Under the pieces are notes generated by a model. The model made no database searches. It was given only the letters and a program-made list of their open reading frames with translations, and had not been told where the DNA came from. Shown one piece after another: positions 25,473 through 33,288 of a DNA stretch of 64,000 bases (position 1 is the stretch's first letter; every line of letters begins with the position of its first letter). This DNA comes from Streptomyces rapamycinicus NRRL 5491 (GTDB taxonomy: Bacteria > Actinomycetota > Actinomycetes > Streptomycetales > Streptomycetaceae): positions 5,084,001-5,148,000 of the forward strand of contig NZ_CP085193.1 in assembly GCF_024298965.1 (NCBI RefSeq), given 5' to 3'. The position numbers were made by a program, and so were the translations under genes.

Positions 25473-26316
25473 AGCCCGCCGTCGAGGTGTCGATGACGGC
25501 GAAGGCCGCGCCCTGATTGTCCGCAAGGACCGCGAAACGCCCGTACGGCGCATCTTCGACGGTCTTGAGAACCCGCCCGCCCAGCCTGTGGGCCGTGCGC
25601 AGCGCCTGATCGCAATCCGCCACCACAAAGTACGTCAGGAAGTGGGCGGGCAGAACGGCTGGGTACTCCTCACCCATCACGACGCGTCCGCCGATCGCGT
25701 GACGGGGGTCCGGGGGCTCTCCGCTGGGCGTCCACAGGACCACGTCGGCCGGCGCGCCCTCGGCGGAGGGCGGCGCGGGGGACGCGCCCGAGGGCGGCGC
25801 GGAGGGCTCCGTGGAGGGCGGCGTGGAGGGTGTCATCCCGTAGCCGAAGACCGCCCGGTAGAAGGCGTCCACGGCGCGCGGCTGACGCGTATGGACCTCG
25901 GTCCAGCCGTACGAACCGGGCGTGCCGCGCCGCGCGAAGCCGGTGTGGCTGCCCGCCTGCCAGACCCCGAAGACGGCGCCGCCCGGGTCGGCGGCCGTCG
26001 CCATGACGCAGAACTCGTCGATCCACACCGGTGGGGTGATCACCCGGCCACCGGCCTCGCGGATCCTTACGGCGGTCGCGGCGGCGTCCTGGGCGGCGAA
26101 GTAGATGTTCCAGACGGTGGGCATCCGGCCGTCCGGCTTGGGCACCAGCCCCGCGACGTCCTTACCGCCGAGGAGGGCCCGGGTGAACGTGCCGTATTCG
26201 GTGGCGATCTCCTGGAAGGTCCAGCCGAAGAGCTCACCGTAGAAGCGCCGGCCCGCCGCCAGGTCGGACAGCAGCACATCCGTCCAGCAGGGCACGCCTT
26301 CCGCGAATGCCGCCAT
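25471..26316 (-). CDS. VOC family (glyoxalase/bleomycin-resistance fold) protein
   Basis: The 281-residue product has two VOC modules. The first starts at about residue 7 (VPCWTDVLLSDLAAGRRFYGELFGW) and the second at about 137 (GSYGWTEVHTRQPRAVDAFYRAVFGYG). Two-module hydroxylase-like proteins of this kind are common in Streptomyces (CFP-30-like); few have a known substrate. A 25-residue Pro/Ser/Ala linker (STPPSTEPSAPPSGASPAPP) interrupts the second module. ATG 26316 is used, with gggagg eight bases upstream. Confidence 0.8.
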   Translation of the reverse strand: MAAFAEGVPCWTDVLLSDLAAGRRFYGELFGWTFQEIATEYGTFTRALLGGKDVAGLVPKPDGRMPTVWNIYFAAQDAAATAVRIREAGGRVITPPVWIDEFCVMATAADPGGAVFGVWQAGSHTGFARRGTPGSYGWTEVHTRQPRAVDAFYRAVFGYGMTPSTPPSTEPSAPPSGASPAPPSAEGAPADVVLWTPSGEPPDPRHAIGGRVVMGEEYPAVLPAHFLTYFVVADCDQALRTAHRLGGRVLKTVEDAPYGRFAVLADNQGAAFAVIDTSTAG

Positions 26317-26583
26317 GGCCCGGATCCTCCCGCGTCCCTCGGTCCTCGGACTTGCCCGCCTCGGAGCCTGCTCGCCTCGGGGCCGGCCCGCCTGGTCCTC
26401 GCTCACCCCGGAACTTGCTCACAGCCCGTTTGGAGATGGTTGGCGCGTGTTTGGAGCCGCTTGGTTCGTTCACCTCACTTGCCACGCTAACGGGGGATCG
26501 CCCGGTCTGCTCGCCCCGGAACTCGAAATATTTGGCCAATCCTTTTGGCTCGGAGACGGATCCGACCTCGTCATCCACCGTTC

Positions 26584-26658
26584 TTATCCACAGGCTGTTG
26601 ATAACACGATTCACACGCATGGGTGAGCGGTGATTGAGGGCTTGACGACTGTGGACAG
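26584..26658. other. two DnaA-box matches in a 460-bp gene-free gap
   Basis: TTATCCACA (26584-26592, + strand) and CTGTCCACA (26650-26658, minus strand) both fit the Streptomyces DnaA-box pattern. They lie 57 bp apart between the VOC start (26316) and the TetR gene (26777). The stretch is less GC-rich than its surroundings and holds no convincing gene. Two boxes alone do not make an origin. Confidence 0.45.
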
Positions 26659-26776
26659 GGGCCGGAATCAGCCATTCCAGCCTGCTCAGCGAGGTTCGCA
26701 AACCTCCTCATCCCGCCCTAACCCCATTTGCACGCAGCCGAATCGCGCTCCGATCACCCCTCGGTAAGCTGACGGC

Positions 26777-27424
26777 ATGACAGGACAAGTACGCACAGTC
26801 GACGGGCGGGTGGCCGGTCGTCGTGGGCAGGCGACGCGGCAGAAGCTGCTCGACTGCCTCGGCGAGATGCTCAGCACCTCCCCGTATCGAGACGTCAAGG
26901 TCATCGATGTCGCACGTAAGGCAGGGACCTCGCCTGCGACGTTCTACCAGTACTTCCCCGATGTGGAGGGCGCGGTCCTCGAGCTCGCCGAGGAGATGGC
27001 GAAGGAGGGCGCGAACCTCACCGATCTGGTCGCCGACCGCTCATGGGCCGGCAAGTCGGGGGCGACCGCGGCGGAGGACCTGGTCGAGGGGTTCCTCTCC
27101 TTCTGGCGCAAACACGACGCCATCCTGAGGGTGGTCGATCTGGGCGCCGCCGAGGGTGACAAGCGGTTCTACAAGATCCGCATGAAGATCCTCAATTCCG
27201 TCACCAACTCCCTGACGGATGCCGTCAAGGAGCAGCAGGCCAAGGGCCGGATCGACGGGGACCTCAACCCCGGGGCCATCGCGGGCTCGCTGGTCGCCAT
27301 GCTGGCGGCGGTCGCGGCGCACCAGAAGGGGTTCCAGAGCTGGGGCGTCAAACAGGCCGACCTCAGGCCGAGCCTGACCTGGCTCGTCCACCTCGGCATC
27401 ACCGGCCGCAAGCCGCCGAAGTAA
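26777..27424 (+). CDS. TetR family transcriptional regulator
   Basis: The 215-residue protein has an N-terminal helix-turn-helix (residues ~18-65, RGQATRQKLLDCLGEML...KVIDVARKAGTSPATFYQYFPDVEGAVLEL) and an all-alpha ligand domain after it. TAAGCT precedes the ATG by six bases with no ribosome-binding site, so the mRNA is probably leaderless. It is the only TetR gene in the window and lies inside the span of the 17-bp palindromes, so it is a candidate regulator of them, but its own promoter lacks a copy. A strong terminator follows. Confidence 0.85.
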   Translation: MTGQVRTVDGRVAGRRGQATRQKLLDCLGEMLSTSPYRDVKVIDVARKAGTSPATFYQYFPDVEGAVLELAEEMAKEGANLTDLVADRSWAGKSGATAAEDLVEGFLSFWRKHDAILRVVDLGAAEGDKRFYKIRMKILNSVTNSLTDAVKEQQAKGRIDGDLNPGAIAGSLVAMLAAVAAHQKGFQSWGVKQADLRPSLTWLVHLGITGRKPPK

Positions 27425-27517
27425 CGAATCCGCACCCCACCTCCCCCACCTCCCCCGGCCTCCCTTCCCCGGCCCCTCCCGGCCGGCTGCCCGGCCGGGC
27501 CCGCATGTCCTGTCACG

Positions 27518-27552
27518 CCGCGGCGGATCACTTCTCCAGTGATCCGCCGCGG
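27518..27552. terminator. hairpin terminator between TetR and DDN genes
   Basis: A perfect 15-bp stem (CCGCGGCGGATCACT and its complement) with a 5-nt loop is followed by CCCTTTGCGG. It lies between convergent genes and could serve both. Confidence 0.85.
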
Positions 27553-27610
27553 CCCTTTGCGGTCACTGGTCGGTTTGGCCACGGGCTCGCCCGTGGGGGG
27601 ACGGACCGGC

Positions 27611-28093
27611 TCAGCCCTCCTCGACGCGGTGGAGGCGGAAGAGGCGGATCTCGCGGTCCACCCGGGACTGATAGGTCGCGTACGGCGGCCAGAAGGCGAG
27701 GACCGCGGCCCAGGCCGCCTCGCGTTCGGCGCCCTCCAGCAGGTGCGCCCGGACGCCGACGTCCCGGCCCCGCCAGCTGATCTCCGCTTCCGGGTGTTTC
27801 AGGAGGTTCGTGGTCCAGACCGGATGGCCCGGACGGCCGAAGTTGCTGCCGATCAGGATCCAGGTGCCGTCGTCCTCCGGCATGCAGGCCAGCGGCGTAC
27901 GGCGGGGAAGCCCCGACCTCGCGCCGCGCGCCGTAAGGATCACGCCCGGCAGCATCCGCGCGCTCGGCAGCACCTTGCCGCGGGTCAGCCGGTGGACGGT
28001 GCGGTCGAACGCGGGGATGACATGGGGCGCGACCTTGGCGAAGGCGCGGGTCGAGGACACCTTGCGGACCAGCTTCACGCCGTAACCGGCCAT
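27611..28093 (-). CDS. nitroreductase family deazaflavin-dependent oxidoreductase (DDN-like)
   Basis: The 160-residue protein fits the split-beta-barrel F420 family. The features are LPGVILTARGARSGLPRRTPLACMPEDDGTW near residue 50, SNFGRPGHPVWTTNLLKHPEAEI, and WAAVLAFWPPYATYQSRVDREIRLFRL. Members reduce quinones or nitro compounds with F420H2. The start codon overlaps the stop of the upstream acyl-CoA dehydrogenase by one base (ATGA), so the two are translationally coupled and probably share the same regulon control. Confidence 0.85.
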   Translation of the reverse strand: MAGYGVKLVRKVSSTRAFAKVAPHVIPAFDRTVHRLTRGKVLPSARMLPGVILTARGARSGLPRRTPLACMPEDDGTWILIGSNFGRPGHPVWTTNLLKHPEAEISWRGRDVGVRAHLLEGAEREAAWAAVLAFWPPYATYQSRVDREIRLFRLHRVEEG

Positions 28094-29499
28094 CAGACCG
28101 TCACCGCCTTACGCAGCCCATCGCCACCGTCGGGCCCGTGGCGCCCGTGGCGCCCGTCGCGCCCGTCCGGCCCATCGTGCGTGCCGTCCCCGTTGGGATC
28201 GCCGCTTCCGCCGCGCCCGGCGCGCCCTTCATGGTCACCGTAAGGAGCACGACCGGCCGCGCCGAAGAGTCCCTCCCGTTCCGCGGCCCGGGCCCGCAGC
28301 CGGTGGACGGGGCCGAAGAGCAGCTCGTCCGAGGCGGCCCGCTTGAAGTAGAGATGCGCGTCGTGCTCCCAGGTGAAGCCGATACCGCCGTGCAGTTGCA
28401 CCGCCTCGGCCGCCGCCGTGCGCTGCGCCTCCAGCGCCTGCGCGAGCGCCAGCCCGCCCGCGACCGCGGCTTCCATGCCGCCCGTACCGCCGGTACCGCC
28501 CGTACCACTCGCACCGCCCTCGGCCGCGGCCCATGCCGCGTAGTACGCCGCCGATCGGGCCGCCTGCACCGCGACGTACACATCCGCCAGCCGGTGCTTG
28601 ACCGCCTGGAAGGAACCGATGGGACGGCCGAACTGCTCACGCGCCCGCACATACTCGACCGTCCGTGTGAGGGCCGCGTCCGCCGCCCCCACGGCCTCGG
28701 CGGCGAGCACGGCCGCGGCCGCCGTACCCACGGCCGCCAGCGCCTCGGCCACCGCCTCCCCGCTCCCGCTCCCGCCGTCGTCCACCCCCAGCAACTCGGC
28801 CGAGACGTTCCGCAGCTCGATCCGGGCCTGCGGCCGGGTCGCGTCGAGCGCGGTCAGCCGGGTGCGGGCAAGGCCGTCCGCCCCCGCCCGGACGAGGAAC
28901 AGCAGCGTCCGCCCGCGCGTATAGCCCCCGGCGCGGGCGGCGACCAGCAGCAGTTCGGCGCTGTGCCCGCCGGGCACCTGCTCCACCTGCCCGTACAGCC
29001 GCCACCCCGCGCCGCCGTCCCGGTCCGGGCGCGCCTGGACACCTCCCGCGCGCCCCCCACCGGCCCACGCGCCCTCCCGCGCTCCTACGAGCCCCAGCGC
29101 TTCGGCCAGCGCGCGCCCCGGCACCGCGAGCGCCGCCGTAAGGGCGCCGTCCGCGATGCGTGGCAGCAGTTCCGCGCGCTGCGCCTCCGTCCCGAGCGCG
29201 GCGACCAGGGGCGCGGCGAACACGGCGGTGGCCAGGAGCGGCGAGGGGAGCAGCACCCGCCCGGTCTCCTCACAGGCCAGCGCCAGCTCGGTGACGCCGC
29301 AGCCGACGCCCCCGTACGCCGCCGAAAGGGCGAGGCCCGGCAGCCCGAGCGTCCCGGCGAGCCGCCGCCACAGGGCCTCGTCATAGCCGGGAGCGGTCTG
29401 GACCGCCGCCTTGACCTCGTCCGGCCCGCACCGCTCCCGCAGCAGAGTGCGCAGCGTACGGCGGATCTCGTCCTGTTCCTCGGTGAACGCGGCGTCCAT
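28093..29499 (-). CDS. acyl-CoA dehydrogenase family protein
   Basis: The 468-residue protein has the ACAD fold: N-terminal helices (AFTEEQDEIRRTLRTLLRERCG), LFLVRAGADG, a middle beta domain, and the C-terminal bundle with YVRAREQFGRPIGSFQAVKHRLADVYV and VQLHGGIGFTWEHDAHLYFKRA, the latter containing the FAD/substrate motif. It resembles the small-subunit type (FadE28/29-like) seen in steroid-catabolic pairs. A Gly/Thr-rich insertion (SGTGGTGGTGG) sits in the C-terminal bundle, and a His/Gly/Arg-rich tail follows. ATG 29499 is preceded by ggaggt. It is coupled to the DDN gene, and a regulon palindrome lies 18 bp upstream. Confidence 0.85.
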   Translation of the reverse strand: MDAAFTEEQDEIRRTLRTLLRERCGPDEVKAAVQTAPGYDEALWRRLAGTLGLPGLALSAAYGGVGCGVTELALACEETGRVLLPSPLLATAVFAAPLVAALGTEAQRAELLPRIADGALTAALAVPGRALAEALGLVGAREGAWAGGGRAGGVQARPDRDGGAGWRLYGQVEQVPGGHSAELLLVAARAGGYTRGRTLLFLVRAGADGLARTRLTALDATRPQARIELRNVSAELLGVDDGGSGSGEAVAEALAAVGTAAAAVLAAEAVGAADAALTRTVEYVRAREQFGRPIGSFQAVKHRLADVYVAVQAARSAAYYAAWAAAEGGASGTGGTGGTGGMEAAVAGGLALAQALEAQRTAAAEAVQLHGGIGFTWEHDAHLYFKRAASDELLFGPVHRLRARAAEREGLFGAAGRAPYGDHEGRAGRGGSGDPNGDGTHDGPDGRDGRHGRHGPDGGDGLRKAVTV

Positions 29500-29517
29500 C
29501 GGCGAGCACCTCCGTTT

Positions 29518-29534
29518 TCTGACGGGTCGTCATA
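29518..29534. promoter_or_regulatory. 17-bp regulon palindrome, site 5
   Basis: TCTGACG-GGT-CGTCATA has one arm mismatch. A -10-like TAGTAT lies directly upstream on the minus strand, so the site covers the expected transcription start of the ACAD/DDN unit. Confidence 0.75.
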
Positions 29535-29690
29535 CTAGGGACGAGCCCCGGACTTTCCCACCCCTCCCGCTCCATCCACGGCCAAGCTGCTACCGCCCCA
29601 CCACGTTCCTCCCCGCATCCTCCGCCGGAGCGCGACCGGACCGGCGGTGGCCCTGTCCTCCGGGGCCTGTCGGAGGAGCGAGGAGGGGTA

Positions 29691-29819
29691 ATGGACGATC
29701 GGAGCACGCAGGAGACAAGCGACGCCCGGTGGACCGGCCCGGACAAGTGGCAGGTCGCGATCGGAGTGCTGAGCCTTCTGGTGGCGATCGCCGCTTGCGT
29801 GGGGCAGTTCCTGCAGTAA
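29691..29819 (+). CDS. small predicted membrane protein
   Basis: A 42-residue frame starts at ATG 29691 after gaggagggg, a good ribosome-binding site, and ends at TAA 29817-29819. The product has an acidic N-terminus (MDDRSTQETSDARW) and one hydrophobic helix (VAIGVLSLLVAIAACVGQFL). It is short but has a proper start signal and no competing gene. I do not recognise it. Confidence 0.5.
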   Translation: MDDRSTQETSDARWTGPDKWQVAIGVLSLLVAIAACVGQFLQ

Positions 29820-29955
29820 CCGGGAGCCTCACGCGTGGCCCGGACGGGGCTAGCGCTCGGGACGCGAACACGGCCATACGGGAGATCGTCCGGACCGCCC
29901 CCTCCCCCCTGGGCCCCGGCGCACTCGCGCATGCGCCCCCTTCCGCCCCAGCGGA

Positions 29956-29972
29956 TCTGATGTACCGTCAGA
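29956..29972. promoter_or_regulatory. 17-bp regulon palindrome, site 6, next to a start codon
   Basis: TCTGATG-TAC-CGTCAGA ends three bases before the ATG of the thiolase gene at 29976. TACCGT inside it could act as -10 for a leaderless mRNA, so the operator would cover the promoter and the first base of the message. Confidence 0.75.
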
Positions 29973-29975
29973 TTC

Positions 29976-31154
29976 ATGCCGCCCGCAGCGCAGCGCAACC
30001 GTAAGGTCGCCGTCGTCGGCGTCTCCCTCTCCGACTGCGGCCGCGTCGACACGGCCACCCCCTACGCCCTCCACGCCCAGGCCGCCCGCCGGGCCCTCGC
30101 CGACTCCGGTCTCGACCGGTCGGTCGTCGACGGCCTCGCCTCGGCGGGGCTCGGCACCCTCGCGCCGGTCGAGGTGGCCGAGTATCTGGGGCTGCGGCCG
30201 ACCTGGACCGACTCGACCGCCGTCGGCGGCTCCACCTGGGAGGTCATGGCGGCGCACGCGGCGGACGCGATCGCCGCCGGGCACGCCCGCGCCGTTCTGC
30301 TCGTCTACGGGTCCACCGCCCGGGCCGACATCCGCGCGGGCCGCCGCACCGCGAACCTCTCCTTCGGGGCGCGCGGACCGCTCCAGTTCGAGGTCCCGTA
30401 CGGGCATACGCTGGTCGCCAAGTACGCGATGGCCGCGCGCCGCCATATGCATGAGTACGGCACCACACTCGAACAGCTGGCGGAGATCGCCGTTCAGGCG
30501 CGCATCAACGCCGGACACAATCCGGACGCAATGTTTCGTGAACCGATCACGGTCGATGACGTCCTGAGCGGCCCGATGATCGCCGACCCCTTCACCAAAC
30601 TGCACTGCTGCATCCGCTCGGACGGCGGCTGCGCGGTGCTGCTCGCGGCCGAGGAGTTCGTACCGGACACGGCGAAGGCCCCGGTATGGGTGCTGGGTTC
30701 GGGCACGGCCGTCTCGCACACCGCCATGTCCGAATGGGAGGACTTCACGGTCTCCCCGGCCGCGGCCTCCGGGCGGGCGGCGTTCGCGCGGGCCGGCGTC
30801 CAGCCGTCGGAGATCGACGTTGCCGAGCTCTATGACGCCTTCACCTATATGACCCTGGTGACGCTGGAGGACCTCGGCTTCTGCGCCAAGGGCGAGGGCG
30901 GGGCGTTCGCGGAGAAGGGGCGGCTGACGCGGGACGGCGAGCTGCCGACCAACACCGACGGCGGCGGCCTCTCCGCCTGCCACCCGGGCATGCGCGGGCT
31001 GTTCCTGCTGGTCGAGGCGGTACGTCAGCTGCGCGGCGAGGCCGGGGAGCGCCAGGTGCGCAAGGCGGGCGGACGGCTGCCGGAGCTGGCCGTGGCGTCG
31101 GGCACGGGGGGCTGGTTCTGCTCGGCGGGCACGGTGGTCCTGGGCCGCGGCTGA
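29976..31154 (+). CDS. thiolase-fold lipid-transfer protein (second SCP-x type)
   Basis: The 392-residue thiolase-fold protein has VAVVGVSLSDCGRVDTATPYALHAQAARRAL, MHEYGTTLEQLAEIAVQARINAGHNPDA, IDVAELYDAFTYMTLVTLEDLGFC and NTDGGGLSACHPGMRG. The C-terminal histidine motif ACHPG contrasts with the first thiolase in the window (SEAYVHG), so the two likely differ in reaction. No DUF35 gene directly follows, but one lies 1 kb downstream on the opposite strand. The ATG at 29976 has no ribosome-binding site; leaderless translation is inferred. Confidence 0.85.
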   Translation: MPPAAQRNRKVAVVGVSLSDCGRVDTATPYALHAQAARRALADSGLDRSVVDGLASAGLGTLAPVEVAEYLGLRPTWTDSTAVGGSTWEVMAAHAADAIAAGHARAVLLVYGSTARADIRAGRRTANLSFGARGPLQFEVPYGHTLVAKYAMAARRHMHEYGTTLEQLAEIAVQARINAGHNPDAMFREPITVDDVLSGPMIADPFTKLHCCIRSDGGCAVLLAAEEFVPDTAKAPVWVLGSGTAVSHTAMSEWEDFTVSPAAASGRAAFARAGVQPSEIDVAELYDAFTYMTLVTLEDLGFCAKGEGGAFAEKGRLTRDGELPTNTDGGGLSACHPGMRGLFLLVEAVRQLRGEAGERQVRKAGGRLPELAVASGTGGWFCSAGTVVLGRG

Positions 31155-31224
31155 CGGACCCGCCCTGGCCGTACGTACGCGCCCGCTTGCCCCGGCTCCT
31201 CACGGGTGATCGGATGGGGAGCCG

Positions 31225-31911
31225 ATGAGCGAGAACGAGGATGAGGCATTCCGCGCACTGCTACGCGGCCTGCGCGTACCCCATGCGGGCGAACTGCCCG
31301 TCTTCGACCCGGCCACGGCCCCGGACGCACCGCTTCCGCTCTTCCGGCGGTGGCTGCGGGAGGCCGCCGAGGCGGGCGAGCCCGGGCCGCACACCATGAC
31401 CCTGGCCACCGCGGGCGCCGACGGCCGCCCGTCCCAGCGCACGGTGATGCTGCACGACGCGGACGGGCGCGGCTGGCACTTCGGCACCCATCGCACCAGC
31501 CGTAAGGGCCGAGAGCTGGCCGGGAGCCCGTACGCCTCGCTCGCGTTCCACTGGATGCGCTCGGGCCGTCAGGTGCGCGTCGGCGGGCGGGTCGGCGAGG
31601 CCGGACCGGAGGAGAGCGCGGCCGATCTGCGCGGCCGGTCCCCCGCGGCGCTGGCGGCGGCGCTGGCCGGGAGCGGACGGCAGAGCGAGGTGCTCGGCTC
31701 CTACGAGGAGCTGCTGCGGGCCTTCGAGACGGCGTACGAACGGGCCGAACGCGAACCGGACGCGACCGCCCCCACCTGGACCCTGTACGTCCTGGAGGCC
31801 GACGAGGTCGAGTTCTACCAGGAGGAGGCGCGGCGGCGGCACGTACGGGTCCGCTACCGCCGCGACCCCGGGGAGCCCGGCGGCTGGCGGCGAGAGCTGC
31901 TGTGGCCTTAA
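31225..31911 (+). CDS. pyridoxamine 5'-phosphate oxidase family protein
   Basis: The 228-residue protein has the FMN-binding split barrel: MTLATAGADGRPSQRTVMLHDADGRGWHFGTHRTSRKGREL at about residues 55-95, RQVRVGGRVGEA, and a C-terminal RVRYRRDPGEPGGWRRELLWP, the substrate-binding tail of pyridoxal-phosphate synthases. Length and the RRELLWP-type end fit PdxH-like proteins. Start codon ATG 31225 follows ggggagc. It does not overlap its neighbours, and no regulon palindrome is nearby, so it may be independent of the CoA genes. Confidence 0.75.
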   Translation: MSENEDEAFRALLRGLRVPHAGELPVFDPATAPDAPLPLFRRWLREAAEAGEPGPHTMTLATAGADGRPSQRTVMLHDADGRGWHFGTHRTSRKGRELAGSPYASLAFHWMRSGRQVRVGGRVGEAGPEESAADLRGRSPAALAAALAGSGRQSEVLGSYEELLRAFETAYERAEREPDATAPTWTLYVLEADEVEFYQEEARRRHVRVRYRRDPGEPGGWRRELLWP

Positions 31912-32044
31912 CGGCGACGCGGCCGTGCGGCGGCGATCGTAAGGCGTATGACGAGAAGGCGACGCGACCGTGAGGCGGCGACGCGGATAAGGCCGGGCGG
32001 GCAGCGGCAGGCTAAGCAGGTCGCAGGTCGGAGGAAGTCCGCTA

Positions 32045-32160
32045 CGGTTCGGGCAGCGCCCCGAAGGGGCGCGGGGCTGTGTCGATGTGCGGCTCCGCCG
32101 CGGGGCGCGACCAGCCACGACGGCGCCGCAGCCGGCCGACGCCCCTTCCAGCGGAGCGCT
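32045..32160. repeat. intergenic palindromic repeat element, copy C
   Basis: The element carries the hairpin GCGCCCC-GAA-GGGGCGC (32056-32072), followed by ctgtgtcgatgtgcggctcc and a gcgaccagccacgacg phrase. The same order, in reverse orientation, is present at 52556-52720. It lies between convergent genes. Confidence 0.7.
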
Positions 32161-32621
32161 CAGGCAGGCACCGGCCGGAAGACAGGAACGACCGGCACGT
32201 CCCCCTCGGCCGCCTCGGCGGCCTCCGCGGCCCCCGCCGCCCGGAACGCCACCCTGAGCCGCATCCCCACCCGCGGGCCGCTCTCCGGGACCTCGATGAG
32301 CTCGGTCATCATCCGCGGCCCCTCGGCGAGGTCGACGACGGCGGCGGTGTACGGGACGCGGGCGCCGAACGGCGGCAGGTCGTTGCGGTGCACCACGGAC
32401 CACGTATAGAGCGACGCGGCGCCGCTCGCCGCCTCCCAGGCGACGTTCTCGCTCCAGCAGTACGGGCAGAACTCGCGCGGGTAGTGATGGGCCCGGCCGC
32501 ACCCGCCGCAGCGCCGGATCAGCAGCCGGCCATCGGCGGCGGCGTCCCAGTAGGGGCGGGTGAAGGCGTCGATCTCGGGCAGGTCGAAGCGCGGGGCGCC
32601 CGGGGGCGGCGTCCGGCTCAC
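32160..32621 (-). CDS. Zn-ribbon OB-fold protein (DUF35), second copy
   Basis: The 153-residue protein has the zinc ribbon CGGCGRAHHYPREFCPYC followed by SLYTWSVVHRNDLPPFGARVPYTAAVVDL. The GTG start at 32621 overlaps the DoxX stop by two bases (GTGA), hence coupling. The partner thiolase in this set is probably the gene at 29976. A short alanine/glutamate repeat (AAGAAEAAEAAEG) sits near the C-terminus. Confidence 0.85.
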   Translation of the reverse strand: MSRTPPPGAPRFDLPEIDAFTRPYWDAAADGRLLIRRCGGCGRAHHYPREFCPYCWSENVAWEAASGAASLYTWSVVHRNDLPPFGARVPYTAAVVDLAEGPRMMTELIEVPESGPRVGMRLRVAFRAAGAAEAAEAAEGDVPVVPVFRPVPA

Positions 32622-33070
32622 AGGAACAGCCCCCACGCCTCGTCGAGCGACCAGGTCTGCCAGCTCATGCCGAAGAGCCCGACCACGGAGATCAGCGCCA
32701 TCATCGAGTTCTGCCCCTGCTCCGCCCAGTCGTGGATCATGAGCAGGAAATAGAGCAGATTGAGCACGATCGCGCCGATCAGGGCGATGGGGGTCAGAAA
32801 GCCGAGCGTCAGCCCGAGGCCGAGGGCGAGTTCCGCGTAGACGACGACGTACGCCATGACCTTGGGACGGGGTGTGACCACCGCGTCGAAGCCGCCGCGG
32901 ACGAACGCCCAGCGGTGCTTGGCGGCCACGCCCACCGCCCAGCCGATGCCGGTGCCGCGTTCGAACCAGTCCTTCTTGTCCTTGTGCCGCCAGCTCTCGA
33001 GCCACCACAGGCCGAGTCCGATGCGCAGTACGGCGAGCCATTCGGCCCCGTCGAGCCCGATCGTCCGCAT
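32618..33070 (-). CDS. DoxX family membrane protein
   Basis: The 150-residue protein has four hydrophobic segments, at about residues 8-26, 42-58, 70-97 and 100-140. The most evident is YVVVYAELALGLGLTLGFLTPIALIGAIVLNLLYFLL. DoxX-like proteins are integral membrane proteins of uncertain redox function. It heads a two-gene unit with the DUF35 protein. ATG 33070 follows ggagg, and a regulon palindrome lies 28 bp upstream. Confidence 0.8.
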   Translation of the reverse strand: MRTIGLDGAEWLAVLRIGLGLWWLESWRHKDKKDWFERGTGIGWAVGVAAKHRWAFVRGGFDAVVTPRPKVMAYVVVYAELALGLGLTLGFLTPIALIGAIVLNLLYFLLMIHDWAEQGQNSMMALISVVGLFGMSWQTWSLDEAWGLFL

Positions 33071-33097
33071 CGTCCTCCACCCTCCCGTCCCGGCGAA

Positions 33098-33114
33098 TCT
33101 GACGATACGTCAGT
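33098..33114. promoter_or_regulatory. 17-bp regulon palindrome, site 7
   Basis: TCTGACG-ATA-CGTCAGT has one mismatch. It is in the DoxX promoter and about 175 bp upstream of the divergent monooxygenase gene, so it may affect both. Confidence 0.75.
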
Positions 33115-33288
33115 TTCATGGGCCGGGCACGGCTCGCGCAAGGGGTCGCACCGGTGGAACAGAAACCGATGGGACACCGCGCCGACGGTCCGGCGCCGAC
33201 CGACCGTGACCTCTCCGCAACCCATCCGGAATCACTTTGACCGGATCGCTTGACCGAAACCCGTCAAATACCCGACTACGCTCACCGC

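Noticed and set aside
33118..33240. 40-codon frame starting ATG three bases after palindrome site 7 (MGRARLAQGV...)
   Set aside because: The position mirrors the leaderless thiolase start, but the frame ends before the monooxygenase, has no family features and no other start signal. It was kept out for lack of support.
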